Assembly (NCBI GenBank): GCA_017642335.1
Contig: JAGCPF010000035.1
Location: 1 to 64,000 of the forward strand
DNA length: 64,000 nucleotides
From: Fibrobacter sp.
Lineage (GTDB): Bacteria > Fibrobacterota > Fibrobacteria > Fibrobacterales > Fibrobacteraceae
Direction: 5' to 3'
Shown here: one piece after another, positions 1 to 13,419 of the stretch
How the letters are laid out: each line of letters opens with the position of its first letter
Position numbering within the stretch: the first letter of the stretch is position 1
The notes under the pieces: model-generated
What the model saw: the letters and a program-made list of their open reading frames with translations, nothing else
Told to the model about the DNA's origin: nothing
The model's database searches: none
Position numbers and translations under genes: made by a program

Positions 1-271
1 CAAGGCCGAGATCTACGTCCTCACGAAGGACGAAGGTGGCCGCCACACGCCGTTCATGAACGGCTACCGTCCGCAGTTCTACTTCCGCACCACCGACGTG
101 ACTGGCACGATCCAGCTCCCGGAAGGTGTCGAAATGGTGACCCCGGGTGACACCGTGACCATCCACGTGAACCTCATCGCCCCGATCGCCATGGAAAAGC
201 AGCTCCGCTTCGCTATCCGCGAAGGTGGCCGCACTGTTGGCGCTGGTTCCGTAACTGAAATCATCAAGTAA
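1..271 (+). CDS. tuf: Elongation factor Tu, C-terminal fragment (cut by window edge)
   Basis: This is the last 89 codons of EF-Tu, the GTPase that delivers aminoacyl-tRNA to the ribosome; the reading frame starts at base 2. The visible part is the beta-barrel domain III, with the family-typical segments [27 protein letters not shown]-like MVTPGD and the ending [14 protein letters not shown]. The G domain lies upstream of the window. Its position directly before rpmG, tRNA-Trp and secE is the classic bacterial arrangement. Identification is secure. Confidence 0.97.
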
Positions 272-283
272 TCAGGATTAAAA

Positions 284-436
284 ATGCCTAGAGAACTCAT
301 CGTGCTCGAATGCACAGAATGCAATCAGCGCAACTATGATTGCGACAAGAACAAGCGTCTTCATCCTTCCCGCGTGGAATACAAGAAGTACTGCCGTTTC
401 TGCCGCAAGCATACTGTTCACAAGGAATCCAAGTAA
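284..436 (+). CDS. rpmG: 50S ribosomal protein L33
   Basis: A 50-residue protein starting [12 protein letters not shown] and containing two Cys pairs (CTEC near residue 10 and CRFC near residue 40), which form the zinc ribbon of C+ type L33. It is a component of the large ribosomal subunit near the E site. It lies 12 nt behind tuf and 12 nt before tRNA-Trp, so it is probably co-transcribed with both. The length is normal for the family. Confidence 0.95.
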   Translation: MPRELIVLECTECNQRNYDCDKNKRLHPSRVEYKKYCRFCRKHTVHKESK

Positions 437-448
437 GGAAATCCGAAT

Positions 449-521
449 AGGTCGATAGCTCAATTGGTAGAGTCACGGTCTCCAAAACCGTTGGTTGGGG
501 GTTCGAGTCCCTCTCGACCTG
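449..521 (+). tRNA. trnW: tRNA-Trp (anticodon CCA)
   Basis: A cloverleaf can be folded by eye. The acceptor stem is 449-455 with 514-520, and the discriminator G is at 521. The anticodon stem ACGGT/ACCGT encloses the loop CTCCAAA with anticodon CCA at 482-484, and the T-arm contains GGTTCGAGTCC. The 3' CCA is not encoded. A tRNA-Trp between rpmG and secE is a widely conserved arrangement. Confidence 0.96.
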
Positions 522-542
522 CTCATTTCCTCAGGAGTCATT

Positions 543-731
543 ATGCGTAAGATCCAGCAATATGTCAAGGAATCCATTCAGGAACTGAAAAAGGTTACTT
601 GGCCTACTTGGGAAGAACTCAAAGGTTCGACGCTCGTCGTGATGCTCTTCAGCGTCATCATGGGCTGCTATATTGCCGGACTTGATGTGGGTCTTTCCTG
701 GATTGTTGACAAGATCATGGGAAGAGGTTAA
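543..731 (+). CDS. secE: Preprotein translocase subunit SecE
   Basis: A 62-residue single-span membrane protein. It has the amphipathic SecE helix with the signature KKVTWPTWEEL (residues about 16-26), then one hydrophobic segment. It belongs to the SecYEG channel in the inner membrane. The start at 543 is preceded by a CAGGAG Shine-Dalgarno sequence; an in-frame upstream start would run through the tRNA and is rejected. nusG begins 4 nt after the stop. Confidence 0.96.
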   Translation: MRKIQQYVKESIQELKKVTWPTWEELKGSTLVVMLFSVIMGCYIAGLDVGLSWIVDKIMGRG

Positions 732-735
732 TTGT

Positions 736-1275
736 ATGGCCAAGCAGTGGTATGCAGTTCACACCTTTACCGGTCAGGAAAACAACATCAAGAAACGTCT
801 TGAGCAGATGATTGAACGCGAAGGCGTTCAAGACAGGTTTGGTCAAATACTGGTGCCTACTCGCGAAGTTGTTAGCAACGTCCGCGGCAGGCGCCGTACT
901 TCTGTTCAGAACTTGTTCCCTGCTTATATCATCATTGAAATGGAGCTGGACGAGCTCACCCAGCACCTGGTGTCGACCATTAACGGCGTCACCCATTTCG
1001 GCGGAATGACACGCGCTTCTCGTGTTCCTGTTCCGCTTCGTCAGAGCGAGGTCGATCGTCTTCTTGGGGTTAATCCTGAAAATCCCGTGGAAGGCGAGAT
1101 CCAAATTCCGTACACAATTGGCGAAAATGTCTGCATCAAGGAAGGTCCTTTCAAGGGCTTTGTGGGCGTCGTAGACGAGATTATGGACTCCAAGGTCAAG
1201 GTCATGGTGTCCGTTTTCGGCCGTTCTACGCCTGTCGAACTCGCCTTTAACCAGGTCGAGTCCGCCGACGCTTAG
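736..1275 (+). CDS. nusG: Transcription termination/antitermination factor NusG
   Basis: A 179-residue protein with the N-terminal NGN domain (KQWYAVHTFTGQENNIKKRLEQ, FPAYIIIEMEL) and a C-terminal KOW domain (GPFKGFVGVVDEI). NusG binds RNA polymerase and couples it to Rho or the ribosome. The start at 736 matches the family N-terminus and sits 4 nt after secE; longer in-frame starts lie inside secE. Translationally it is closely linked to secE. Confidence 0.97.
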   Translation: MAKQWYAVHTFTGQENNIKKRLEQMIEREGVQDRFGQILVPTREVVSNVRGRRRTSVQNLFPAYIIIEMELDELTQHLVSTINGVTHFGGMTRASRVPVPLRQSEVDRLLGVNPENPVEGEIQIPYTIGENVCIKEGPFKGFVGVVDEIMDSKVKVMVSVFGRSTPVELAFNQVESADA

Positions 1276-1306
1276 TTTGTACGGTTTTTGAAACGGAGAT
1301 AATAAA

Positions 1307-1732
1307 GTGGCAAAGAAAATTACAGGTTATATCAAGCTCCAGATTCCCGCAGGCGCTGCTAACCCGGCTCCCCCGGTGGGTCCTGCCCTCGGTCAGAAGG
1401 GCGTGAACATCATGGAGTTCTGCAAACAGTTTAACGCAAAGACCCAGAACGACAAGGGCATGATTGTCCCGGTCGTTATCACGGTTTATGCGGACAAGAG
1501 CTTTACCTTCATCACGAAGGTATCGCCGGTGCCGGCCCTCATCAAGAAGGCTGTCGGTATCGAAAGCGGCTCTGGCGAACCCAACCGTAAGAAAGTTGGC
1601 AAGATCACCAAGGCCCAGATCCAGGAAATCGCCCAAAAGAAGATGCCGGATCTAAACACAATCGACCTCGAAGCCGCAATGCGCATGGTCGCGGGTACTG
1701 CTCGCTCCATGGGTATCGATGTGGTTGACTGA
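1307..1732 (+). CDS. rplK: 50S ribosomal protein L11
   Basis: A 141-residue protein beginning [16 protein letters not shown] from a GTG codon, with the GTG preceded by the Shine-Dalgarno sequence GGAGA. The family features [18 protein letters not shown] ([16 protein letters not shown]) and the C-terminal RNA-binding domain with [14 protein letters not shown] [12 protein letters not shown] are present. L11 binds 23S rRNA in the GTPase-associated centre and contacts elongation factors. First gene of the rplKAJL block. Confidence 0.97.
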   Translation: MAKKITGYIKLQIPAGAANPAPPVGPALGQKGVNIMEFCKQFNAKTQNDKGMIVPVVITVYADKSFTFITKVSPVPALIKKAVGIESGSGEPNRKKVGKITKAQIQEIAQKKMPDLNTIDLEAAMRMVAGTARSMGIDVVD

Positions 1733-1772
1733 GGCAGGTAATTCACCGTTACGTATCTGACAGGAAAATTTC

Positions 1773-2459
1773 ATGTTCAGAGGAAAAAAATACAAGAAGA
1801 TTGCCGAATCCATTGACCGTGCCAAGGCGTACGGCTTGAAGGAAGCAATCGAAATACTCAAAAAGTCCGAATTGAAGTTCGACCAGACAGTCGAAGTACA
1901 CTTCAATCTCGGTGTGGACCCAAAACATTCCGACCAAGTGGTTCGTGGCACTGTCGTGCTTCCGCATGGTACCGGTCGTCAGGTCCGCGTTCTCGTTTTC
2001 TGCAAGGACAACAACCTTGAAGTTGCAAAAAACGCTGGCGCAGACTATGCGGGTGGTGCTGACTTGGTTCAGAAGATCCAGGAAGGCTGGTTGGACTTCG
2101 ACGCCGTCGTTGCTACCCCCGACATGATGCCGGTGATTAGTAAGGTGGCCCGTGTCCTTGGTCCTCGCGGTATGATGCCTTCTCCGAAGGCCGGCACGGT
2201 TACGGTTAACGTGGCCCAGACGGTCAAGGAACTCAAGGCAGGTAAGATTTCTTACCGCGTTGACAAGGGTGCGAACGTTCACGCTCCTGTTGGCAAGCTC
2301 TCCTTCACCGTCGACCAGCTGGCTGAAAACACCCAGTCTGTCATCGACTCTGTCGTGAAGAACAAGCCGCAATCTTCTAAGGGCACATACATCAAGAGCC
2401 TCACTTTGACGGCTACGATGGCCCCGGGCATCAAACTTGATATGGCATTGACACGATAG
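1773..2459 (+). CDS. rplA: 50S ribosomal protein L1
   Basis: A 228-residue protein with the L1 signature region around [19 protein letters not shown] (residues about 125-143). L1 forms the L1 stalk of the large subunit and, in many bacteria, represses translation of the rplKA transcript by binding its own mRNA; whether it does so here is not visible. It ends 8 nt before rplJ. Length and sequence are normal. Confidence 0.97.
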   Translation: MFRGKKYKKIAESIDRAKAYGLKEAIEILKKSELKFDQTVEVHFNLGVDPKHSDQVVRGTVVLPHGTGRQVRVLVFCKDNNLEVAKNAGADYAGGADLVQKIQEGWLDFDAVVATPDMMPVISKVARVLGPRGMMPSPKAGTVTVNVAQTVKELKAGKISYRVDKGANVHAPVGKLSFTVDQLAENTQSVIDSVVKNKPQSSKGTYIKSLTLTATMAPGIKLDMALTR

Positions 2460-2467
2460 GAGAAACC

Positions 2468-3022
2468 ATGAAAGCTGTAGTTAAGAAACAACAGACCGTG
2501 GACGCCCTCGTTGAATCCTTCAAGGATGCTACCGCCGTCTACCTGCTCAATTACCAGGGCATCACTGTCGAAAAGGACAACGCCCTCCGCAAGGCTCTCG
2601 CCTCTAAGGGTGTCAAGTACCACGCTGTGAAGAACACTCTTCTCAAGCGCGTGCTCGCCGCTCTCAAGGTCGAAGGTCTCGACGATATGCTGACCGGTGC
2701 AACATCCGTCATGGTCGGCTTCGCAGATGACCCGCTTCTGCCTGCCCGCGAAATTGAAGCATTCCACAAAGCAAACCCCGATTTCTTGATTGCCAAGAGC
2801 GTCTTCCTCGATGGGAAGCCGATGCCTGGCTCCGAAGTCGTGAACCTCGCCAAGATCCCGGATCGCAAGGGCATGATCGCTCAGATCGTCGCCATCGCTC
2901 TCGGACCTGGTGGCACGATCGCCGGCCAAATCAAGGCACTCCAGGAAAAGCTGGAAAAAGAATCGGGTTCCGAAGCGGCCCCCGAAGCGGCTCCCGAAGC
3001 TGCTGCTGCACCGGAAGCTTAA
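2468..3022 (+). CDS. rplJ: 50S ribosomal protein L10
   Basis: A 184-residue protein that anchors L7/L12 dimers to the ribosomal stalk. The N-terminal domain (VESFKDATAVYLLNYQGITV, VKYHAVKNTLLKRVL) is typical. The C-terminal helix is followed by an Ala/Pro/Glu-rich tail (EAAPEAAPEAAAAPEA, roughly the last 18 residues), a low-complexity extension. An AGGAG sequence lies directly upstream of the ATG. Confidence 0.96.
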   Translation: MKAVVKKQQTVDALVESFKDATAVYLLNYQGITVEKDNALRKALASKGVKYHAVKNTLLKRVLAALKVEGLDDMLTGATSVMVGFADDPLLPAREIEAFHKANPDFLIAKSVFLDGKPMPGSEVVNLAKIPDRKGMIAQIVAIALGPGGTIAGQIKALQEKLEKESGSEAAPEAAPEAAAAPEA

Positions 3023-3073
3023 CAACAAACCACAAACCAAAACTTTTAAACGGAATAATCGGAGAAACACATC

Positions 3074-3445
3074 ATGGCAACTGATATCAAGGCATTGGGC
3101 GATCAAATCGTTGGTCTTACCCTTCTCGAAGCCAAGGCTTTGGCTGACTACCTTAAGGAAACTCACGGCATTGAAGCCGCTGGTGGCGTCGTAATGGCTG
3201 CCCCGGCCGCTGGTGCTGCTGCTGCTGAAGAAAAGACCGAATTCGACGTCGTTCTCGTCGAAGCCGGCGCTCAGAAGATGCAGGTGCTCAAGACCGTTCG
3301 TACCATCACCGGTCTTGGCCTTAAGGAAGCTAAGGACCTCGTCGAAAAGGCGAACAGCGTCGTCAAGGAAGCTTTGCCGAAGGCTGACGCTGAAAAGCTC
3401 AAGAAGGAACTGGAAGATCTCGGAGCAAAGGTCGCTCTGAAGTAA
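3074..3445 (+). CDS. rplL: 50S ribosomal protein L7/L12
   Basis: A 123-residue acidic stalk protein. It has an N-terminal dimerisation region, an Ala-rich hinge (residues about 39-53, [11 protein letters not shown]) and the conserved C-terminal domain [21 protein letters not shown] ... [12 protein letters not shown] that recruits translation factors. It is the last ribosomal-protein gene before rpoB; a hairpin with a T-rich tract follows. Confidence 0.97.
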   Translation: MATDIKALGDQIVGLTLLEAKALADYLKETHGIEAAGGVVMAAPAAGAAAAEEKTEFDVVLVEAGAQKMQVLKTVRTITGLGLKEAKDLVEKANSVVKEALPKADAEKLKKELEDLGAKVALK

Positions 3446-3477
3446 TGCTTCCCGTCCATTAATTCTTAATACCAATC

Positions 3478-3512
3478 GCCTGCACACTGGTGCGGGCTTT
3501 TGGTGTTTTTTC
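3478..3512 (+). terminator. Hairpin with T-rich tract between rplL and rpoB (probable attenuator)
   Basis: An 8-bp stem at 3478-3485 and 3490-3497 (one G-T pair) with a four-base loop is followed by TTTTGGTGTTTTTT. In many bacteria a partial terminator at this place lowers rpoBC expression relative to the stalk proteins; the same role is inferred here. Confidence 0.6.
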
Positions 3513-3566
3513 GTCTTTTGATCCTTTTTTTAAAACCAAGCTCTTCACACGGATGAGGTATTTCAA

Positions 3567-6500
3567 ATGACAACGGAGCGAAAAAGCTATTCCTCCAACA
3601 AGTTCCAGCTGGAACTCCCGTACCTGATTGAAGTCCAGAAGGCTTCATACGAGCAATTCCTTCAGGCCAGCATCCCGCAAGACAAAAGGATGAAAGTTGG
3701 CCTCGAGCGTGTGTTCCAGGATATCTTCCCGATCACCGACCTCAAGGAACTCTTTTCCCTCAAGTACGAAGGCTATTATTTCGGCATTCCGAAATACAGC
3801 ATCCCCGAGTGCCGCGAACGCGGCCTGACCTACTCCATGGAGCTGTTCGCCAAGCTTTCCCTCCAGATTTTCGAGGAAGACGGCGAAGACCGCAAGCTCA
3901 AGGAAGAAGTCAAGAACGACGTCCTCATCTGCGAACTCCCGATCATGACTGAGAACGGGACGTTCATCATCAACGGCGCCGAACGCGTAGTCGTCTCCCA
4001 GCTGCACCGCTCTCCGGGCGTGAGCTTCGACGAAGAAATGCAGCCCAACGGCCGCTCCGACTACAAGAGCCGTATCATCCCGCACCGTGGTGCCTGGGTT
4101 GAATTCAATACCGAGGGCGATACCCTTTACCTCATCATCGACCGCAAGAAGAAGATTGCCGCGACGGCCATGCTCCGCTGCATCGGCTACGAGACCACGC
4201 AGGACATCCTGAACCTCTTCTACAAGAAGACCGAGGAAGTCTCCGTGCAGGAACTCGCGAACGTTCTCGACGAGAACGGCGAAAAGTCCGTCCTCATCGA
4301 CCGCATCGTCTTCAACGACGTCGTCGACGCCAGCACCGGTGAAATCATCATCGAGGCGAACACCGTCATCGACGACAAGAAGCTCGAACGCCTCCTCGAA
4401 AGCAGCGTCGACCAGATCACGCTCCTCTCGAAGGAAGAAGAAAACCTCCTTATCCACTACACCCTCGCTGCCGACAAGACCAAGTCCCGCGAAGACGCCC
4501 TCAAGGTGATTTACTCCGTGACCCACCAGCAGCAGGAAGAAGCCCCGAACCTCCAGACGGCCGAAGCGTTCTTCAACGCCATGTTCCTGAACGACCCGCG
4601 CAAGTACGATCTCGGCGAAGTCGGTCGTTACCGCTTGAACGCGAAGGTCTACACGTCCTCCATCCTCTCCATCCTCGCCGAACAGGGCCCGGAATTCAAG
4701 ATGCCGAGCCTCACCACGATGACGATGAGCAAGGCGGACTTCCTCGCGATTATCGAATACATGGTCGGCCTCTACAACGGCTCCGAAGGCTACACGCTCG
4801 ACGATATCGACCACTTGGGCAACCGCCGCACCCGTTCTGTCGGCGAACTCCTTGCCAACCAGATTTCTGTCGGTCTCTCCCGTATGTCCCGTGTCATCCG
4901 CGAGAACCTCTCCCTCCATTCCGAGGAAGAGCAGCCGACTCCGCGCGACCTCGTGAACACCCGCATGGTGTCCTCTGTCGTGCAGGCGTTCTTCGGTTCC
5001 AGCCAGCTCTCGCAGTTCATGGACCAGATGAACCCGCTTTCCGAACTCACGCACAAGCGCCGTCTCTCCGCTCTCGGTCCCGGTGGCCTTTCCCGCGAAC
5101 GCGCGGGCTTCGAAGTCCGTGACGTTCACTACACGCACTATGGCCGCCTCTGCCCGATCGAGACTCCGGAAGGCCCGAACATCGGTCTTATCAACTCGCT
5201 CGCCTCTTACGCAGTGGTGAACCACTTCGGCTTCATCGAAACTCCGTACCGCATCGTCGGCCTCGTCGACTTCAAGGATGCTAACGGCAACATCGTGAAG
5301 TTCCCCGAAGAAAAGTGGCACTTCGGCATTTTCAAGGGTTTCGTTCATGACCCGCACCTCTTCGTGCAGCTCGAGCTCACGCAGAAGGAAAAGGACACTG
5401 TCCGCATGAACCTCGACAACCGCCAGCGCGACCTCTTCGACTGCTTTGTGAACAAGGTATTCGAAGTGAAGAACGCCGAAGGCGAAACCTCTTTCCACAA
5501 GAACGGTTTCTTGCTCGACAACTTTGACGGCAAGGCCGACTACGTGCAGGTGAGCGACCAGGTGCAGCAGGTCGTTTCCGACTACATCACCTTCCTTACC
5601 GCCGACGAAGAAGACTCCTTCAGGGTCGCTCCGGCAAGCACGGAACTCGACGAGAACAACCGCTTCAGCGACGAATACGTCATCGTCCGCGACAAGAGCG
5701 AATACCCGCACATCCGTCGCGAAGACTCCATCGCCGTGGGCGACACCGAAACCGAACGCGTCGATCTCATGGACGTGGCCCCGATGCAGATTGTGTCCGT
5801 GGCCGCTGGCCTCATCCCGTTCCTCGAACACGACGACGCCAACCGTGCCTTGATGGGTTCGAACATGCAGCGCCAGGCTGTGCCTCTGCTCCGTGCAGAA
5901 GCCCCCGTGGTGGGTACCGGCCTCGAACGCCGCGCCGCCCTCGACTCGGGTACGGTCGTCCGCGCCAAGCACGACGGCCGCGTGACCTTCGTTGACGCCC
6001 GCAACATCACGGTGCAGCGCGGCAACATGGTGAACGGCAACTTCGAACCGCTCACCGGTCTCGGCGAAAACTACGAATTCCTCGGCAAGGATCCTATCGA
6101 CGAATACAAGCTCCGCAAGTTCGAGCGTTCCAACCAGGATTCCTGCATCAACCAGAAGCCCATCGTGAACGTGGGCGACTTCGTCAAGGCTGGCGACGTG
6201 CTGGCCGACGGCGTGTCCACCGACCACGGCGAACTGGCTCTGGGTAAGAACATCCTCATCGGCTTCCTCCCGTGGAACGGCTACAACTACGAAGACGCCG
6301 TCATCATCTCGGAAGAACTCGCCATCAAGGATACGTTCACCTCTATCCATATCGAAGAGTACGAACTCGAAGTCCGCGACACCAAGCGCGGCCCCGAAGA
6401 GCTCACTCGCGAAATCCCGAACGTGGGCGACGACGCCCTCCGTAACCTCGACGAGAACGGCGTGATCCGCGTCGGTGCCGAGGTCCATGCCGACGACATC

Positions 6501-7829
6501 CTCGTGGGCAAGGTCACCCCGAAGGGTGAAACGGAACTTTCTCCGGAAGAACGTTTGCTCCGTGCCATCTTCGGCGAAAAGGCCGTTGACGTGCGCGACT
6601 CCTCCCTCAAGGCTCCTCCGGGCATGAAGGGCGTGGTGCTTGAAACCCGCATCTTCAGCAAGAAGGACAAGGCCGACAAGAAGAGCAAGGAAAAGGACCA
6701 GGAGACTATCGACAGCATCCGCTCCAACTTCCAGACTCAGATCGACCGCATCAAGGAATCCTGCCGCGAACACTTGTTCGAACTTCTCGGTGGCAAGGCC
6801 GCCGGCAAGGTGATGGACAACGAAACGCACGAACTCCTGATCCGCGAAGGCCAGACCTACAACGAACAGAACCTCGGCCTCATCGACGTGACCAAGGTCT
6901 CCCCGCTCTCCACGTTCGTCGTCGGTGACGACGACCTCCAGGACAAGGTCCTTTCCCTCGTCCTCGTGGCTCGCGACAACCTCGACACCCTGACCCGCAC
7001 GATGGAAAAGGAAATCGACAAGGTCACGAAGGGCGACGAGCTCAAGCCGGGCGTGCTCCAGTGCGTCAAGGTCTACATCGCCAAGAAGCGCTGCCTCTCC
7101 ATCGGTGACAAGATGGCCGGTCGTCACGGTAACAAGGGTTGCGTGGCCAAGATCGTTCCGGTCGAAGACATGCCGTTCACCGAAGACGGACGTCCGCTGC
7201 AGATCCTCCTGAACCCGCTGGGCGTGCCTTCCCGTATGAACATCGGTCAGGTGCTCGAAGTCCACCTGGGCTGGGCTGCCAAGACGCTCGGCTTCAAGGT
7301 CTCTACGCCTGTGTTCGACGGTGCCTCCTTCGAAGAAATCTGCAAGGAACTCGAAAAGGCCTACCAGAAGAACCCGATTGTGAGCTACGAGATGGATCCG
7401 GACAACGACAAGATTATCGGTAAGGCGAAGCTTTACGACGGCAAGACCGGCGAAGCTCTCCTCAACCCGGTCACCATCGGTTACATGTATTATCTCAAGC
7501 TCGGCCACTTGGTCGACGACAAGATCCACGCACGTTCTATCGGTAGCTACGCTCTCGTGACTCAGCAGCCGCTCGGCGGTAAGAGCCAGTTCGGTGGCCA
7601 GCGCTTCGGTGAAATGGAAGTGTGGGCCATGGAAGCCTACGGTGCCGCTTACACGCTGCAGGAACTCCTCACCGTCAAGTCCGACGACGTGCAGGGCCGT
7701 TCCGCCGTCTACGACGCCATCGTCCATGGCGAAAATACTCCGGAACCGGGCGTTCCTGAATCCTTCAACGTTATGATTCGCGAAGTTCATTCTTTGGGTC
7801 TCGACATTGAGACCACTGGAGACAAGTAA
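3567..7829 (+). CDS. rpoB: RNA polymerase beta subunit
   Basis: A 1420-residue catalytic subunit. Recognisable blocks in order: the N-terminal lobe (NGTFIINGAERVVVSQLHRSPGV), the rifampicin-pocket region (GSSQLSQFMDQMNPLSELTHKRRLSALGPGGL), the GRLCPIETPEGPNIGLI segment, and the C-terminal GGQRFGEMEVWAMEAYGAA region that contacts beta-prime. The rifampicin pocket shows the usual sensitive-type residues (DQMN, HKRRLSALGPGG). An acidic insertion with Lys/Asp-rich sequence (KKDKADKKSKEKDQE, residues about 1030-1050) lies in the flap/lineage-insert region. rpoC starts one base after the stop. Confidence 0.98.
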   Translation: MTTERKSYSSNKFQLELPYLIEVQKASYEQFLQASIPQDKRMKVGLERVFQDIFPITDLKELFSLKYEGYYFGIPKYSIPECRERGLTYSMELFAKLSLQIFEEDGEDRKLKEEVKNDVLICELPIMTENGTFIINGAERVVVSQLHRSPGVSFDEEMQPNGRSDYKSRIIPHRGAWVEFNTEGDTLYLIIDRKKKIAATAMLRCIGYETTQDILNLFYKKTEEVSVQELANVLDENGEKSVLIDRIVFNDVVDASTGEIIIEANTVIDDKKLERLLESSVDQITLLSKEEENLLIHYTLAADKTKSREDALKVIYSVTHQQQEEAPNLQTAEAFFNAMFLNDPRKYDLGEVGRYRLNAKVYTSSILSILAEQGPEFKMPSLTTMTMSKADFLAIIEYMVGLYNGSEGYTLDDIDHLGNRRTRSVGELLANQISVGLSRMSRVIRENLSLHSEEEQPTPRDLVNTRMVSSVVQAFFGSSQLSQFMDQMNPLSELTHKRRLSALGPGGLSRERAGFEVRDVHYTHYGRLCPIETPEGPNIGLINSLASYAVVNHFGFIETPYRIVGLVDFKDANGNIVKFPEEKWHFGIFKGFVHDPHLFVQLELTQKEKDTVRMNLDNRQRDLFDCFVNKVFEVKNAEGETSFHKNGFLLDNFDGKADYVQVSDQVQQVVSDYITFLTADEEDSFRVAPASTELDENNRFSDEYVIVRDKSEYPHIRREDSIAVGDTETERVDLMDVAPMQIVSVAAGLIPFLEHDDANRALMGSNMQRQAVPLLRAEAPVVGTGLERRAALDSGTVVRAKHDGRVTFVDARNITVQRGNMVNGNFEPLTGLGENYEFLGKDPIDEYKLRKFERSNQDSCINQKPIVNVGDFVKAGDVLADGVSTDHGELALGKNILIGFLPWNGYNYEDAVIISEELAIKDTFTSIHIEEYELEVRDTKRGPEELTREIPNVGDDALRNLDENGVIRVGAEVHADDILVGKVTPKGETELSPEERLLRAIFGEKAVDVRDSSLKAPPGMKGVVLETRIFSKKDKADKKSKEKDQETIDSIRSNFQTQIDRIKESCREHLFELLGGKAAGKVMDNETHELLIREGQTYNEQNLGLIDVTKVSPLSTFVVGDDDLQDKVLSLVLVARDNLDTLTRTMEKEIDKVTKGDELKPGVLQCVKVYIAKKRCLSIGDKMAGRHGNKGCVAKIVPVEDMPFTEDGRPLQILLNPLGVPSRMNIGQVLEVHLGWAAKTLGFKVSTPVFDGASFEEICKELEKAYQKNPIVSYEMDPDNDKIIGKAKLYDGKTGEALLNPVTIGYMYYLKLGHLVDDKIHARSIGSYALVTQQPLGGKSQFGGQRFGEMEVWAMEAYGAAYTLQELLTVKSDDVQGRSAVYDAIVHGENTPEPGVPESFNVMIREVHSLGLDIETTGDK

Positions 7830-7830
7830 T

Positions 7831-12270
<4,440 letters not shown>

Positions 12271-12281
12271 AGGTCATGTAC

Positions 12282-12309
12282 TTGAAAAATTTGGAAAAAA
12301 AACTATATT
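12282..12309 (+). promoter_or_regulatory. Predicted sigma-70-type promoter for rpsL-rpsG
   Basis: TTGAAA at 12282-12287 and TATATT at 12304-12309 are separated by 16 nt. This places a start site about 20 nt before the rpsL GTG. The same TATATT element recurs in front of many genes in the window. Confidence 0.6.
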
Positions 12310-12336
12310 TGCACTCCAAAATCTAGGAGATTAACA

Positions 12337-12726
12337 GTGCCAACTATTCAACAGCTCGTCCGCAACGGACGTGAACAGATCAGCAACAAGACCGCTTCCG
12401 TGGCCTTGAAGTCCTGCCCGCAGAAGCGTGGCGTTTGCACCCGTGTTTACACCAGCACCCCGAAGAAGCCGAACTCCGCTCTTCGTAAGATTGCTCGTGT
12501 GCGCCTTTCCAACAAGATGGAAGTTACCGCTTACATCCCGGGCGAAGGCCACAACCTCCAGGAACACTCCATCGTGCTCATTCGCGGTGGTCGTGTGAAG
12601 GACGTTCCGGGTGTTCGTTACCACATCATCCGTGGCACCCTGGATACCCAGGCTGTCAACGGCCGCCAGAACGGCCGTTCCAAGTACGGTGTCAAGAAGA
12701 AAGGTGCCGCTCCGGCCAAGAAGTAA
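12337..12726 (+). CDS. rpsL: 30S ribosomal protein S12
   Basis: A 129-residue protein beginning [13 protein letters not shown] after a GTG start, with a TAGGAG ribosome-binding site. Conserved decoding-centre segments are present ([56 protein letters not shown]). Lys in TPKKPNS is the residue changed in classical streptomycin resistance; here it is the wild-type Lys. It forms an operon with rpsG 16 nt downstream. Confidence 0.97.
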   Translation: MPTIQQLVRNGREQISNKTASVALKSCPQKRGVCTRVYTSTPKKPNSALRKIARVRLSNKMEVTAYIPGEGHNLQEHSIVLIRGGRVKDVPGVRYHIIRGTLDTQAVNGRQNGRSKYGVKKKGAAPAKK

Positions 12727-12742
12727 GGAAAGGAAGTAATCT

Positions 12743-13219
12743 ATGTCTAGAAGAAGAAAGGCTCTCCATCGCTCCATCCTCCCGGATCCGCGTTTCCATT
12801 CCACCCTCGTCACCGAACTCGTCGGTGTCGTCCTCAAGCAGGGCAAGAAGACCATCGCTGAACAGATCGTCTACACCGCTCTTGACTTGCTCGACAAGAA
12901 GGTCGAAGGCAAGGAAACTGCTCTCGAAAAGTTCGAAATCTGCCTCGAAAACATCAAGCCCCGCGTCGAAGTCAAGTCCCGCCGCGTCGGTGGTGCCAAC
13001 TACCAGGTTCCTATGGAAGTTGCCCCGGACCGCGCCAAGGCTCTCGCTCTCCGCTGGCTCCTCGATGCCGCCCGTAACCGCAACGAAGCCAACATGGCCG
13101 ACCGCCTTGCTGCCGAACTCGTTGCCGCCAAGAACGGTGAAGGCAACGCTGTCCGCAAGAAGAACGACACGCACAAGATGGCCGAAGCCAACAAGGCTTT
13201 CGCCCACTTCCGTTTCTAA
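12743..13219 (+). CDS. rpsG: 30S ribosomal protein S7
   Basis: A 158-residue protein with the S7 signature at the N-terminus (MSRRRKALHRSILPDPRF) and the conserved NIKPRVEVKSRRVGGANYQVPMEV segment that contacts 16S rRNA and the E-site tRNA. It is the last gene of the str-type operon here; fusA and a second tuf are not adjacent. A strong terminator follows. Confidence 0.97.
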   Translation: MSRRRKALHRSILPDPRFHSTLVTELVGVVLKQGKKTIAEQIVYTALDLLDKKVEGKETALEKFEICLENIKPRVEVKSRRVGGANYQVPMEVAPDRAKALALRWLLDAARNRNEANMADRLAAELVAAKNGEGNAVRKKNDTHKMAEANKAFAHFRF

Positions 13220-13251
13220 TTCTTGCATTAGCACGGATTATCCTAGAGAAG

Positions 13252-13277
13252 GGCTCGCTTACAAAGCGAGCCTTTTC
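13252..13277 (+). terminator. Rho-independent terminator after rpsG
   Basis: A perfect 9-bp stem GGCTCGCTT/AAGCGAGCC (13252-13260 with 13264-13272), three-base loop, then TTTTCTTG. It closes the ribosomal/RNA polymerase block. Confidence 0.9.
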
Positions 13278-13342
13278 TTGTATAGTCGTCGTGCTTCCCT
13301 TGTCATTGCGAGCATCGCAGATGCGCGGCAATTGTCATTATC

Positions 13343-13384
13343 TTTTTAGGATAATCTAAAATGGATAATCCTTTTTGGATAAAA
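13343..13384 (+). repeat. Three 14-bp direct repeats upstream of an ATPase gene
   Basis: Units at 13343-13356, 13357-13370 and 13371-13384 share GGATAA in the same place (13349, 13363, 13377). The block ends 35 nt before the ATG at 13420, where a promoter or operator would lie. See the findings on triple repeats before ATPase genes. Confidence 0.75.
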
Positions 13385-13419
13385 ATTATATATATTTACG
13401 GCATAAACGAGGTATTGCC

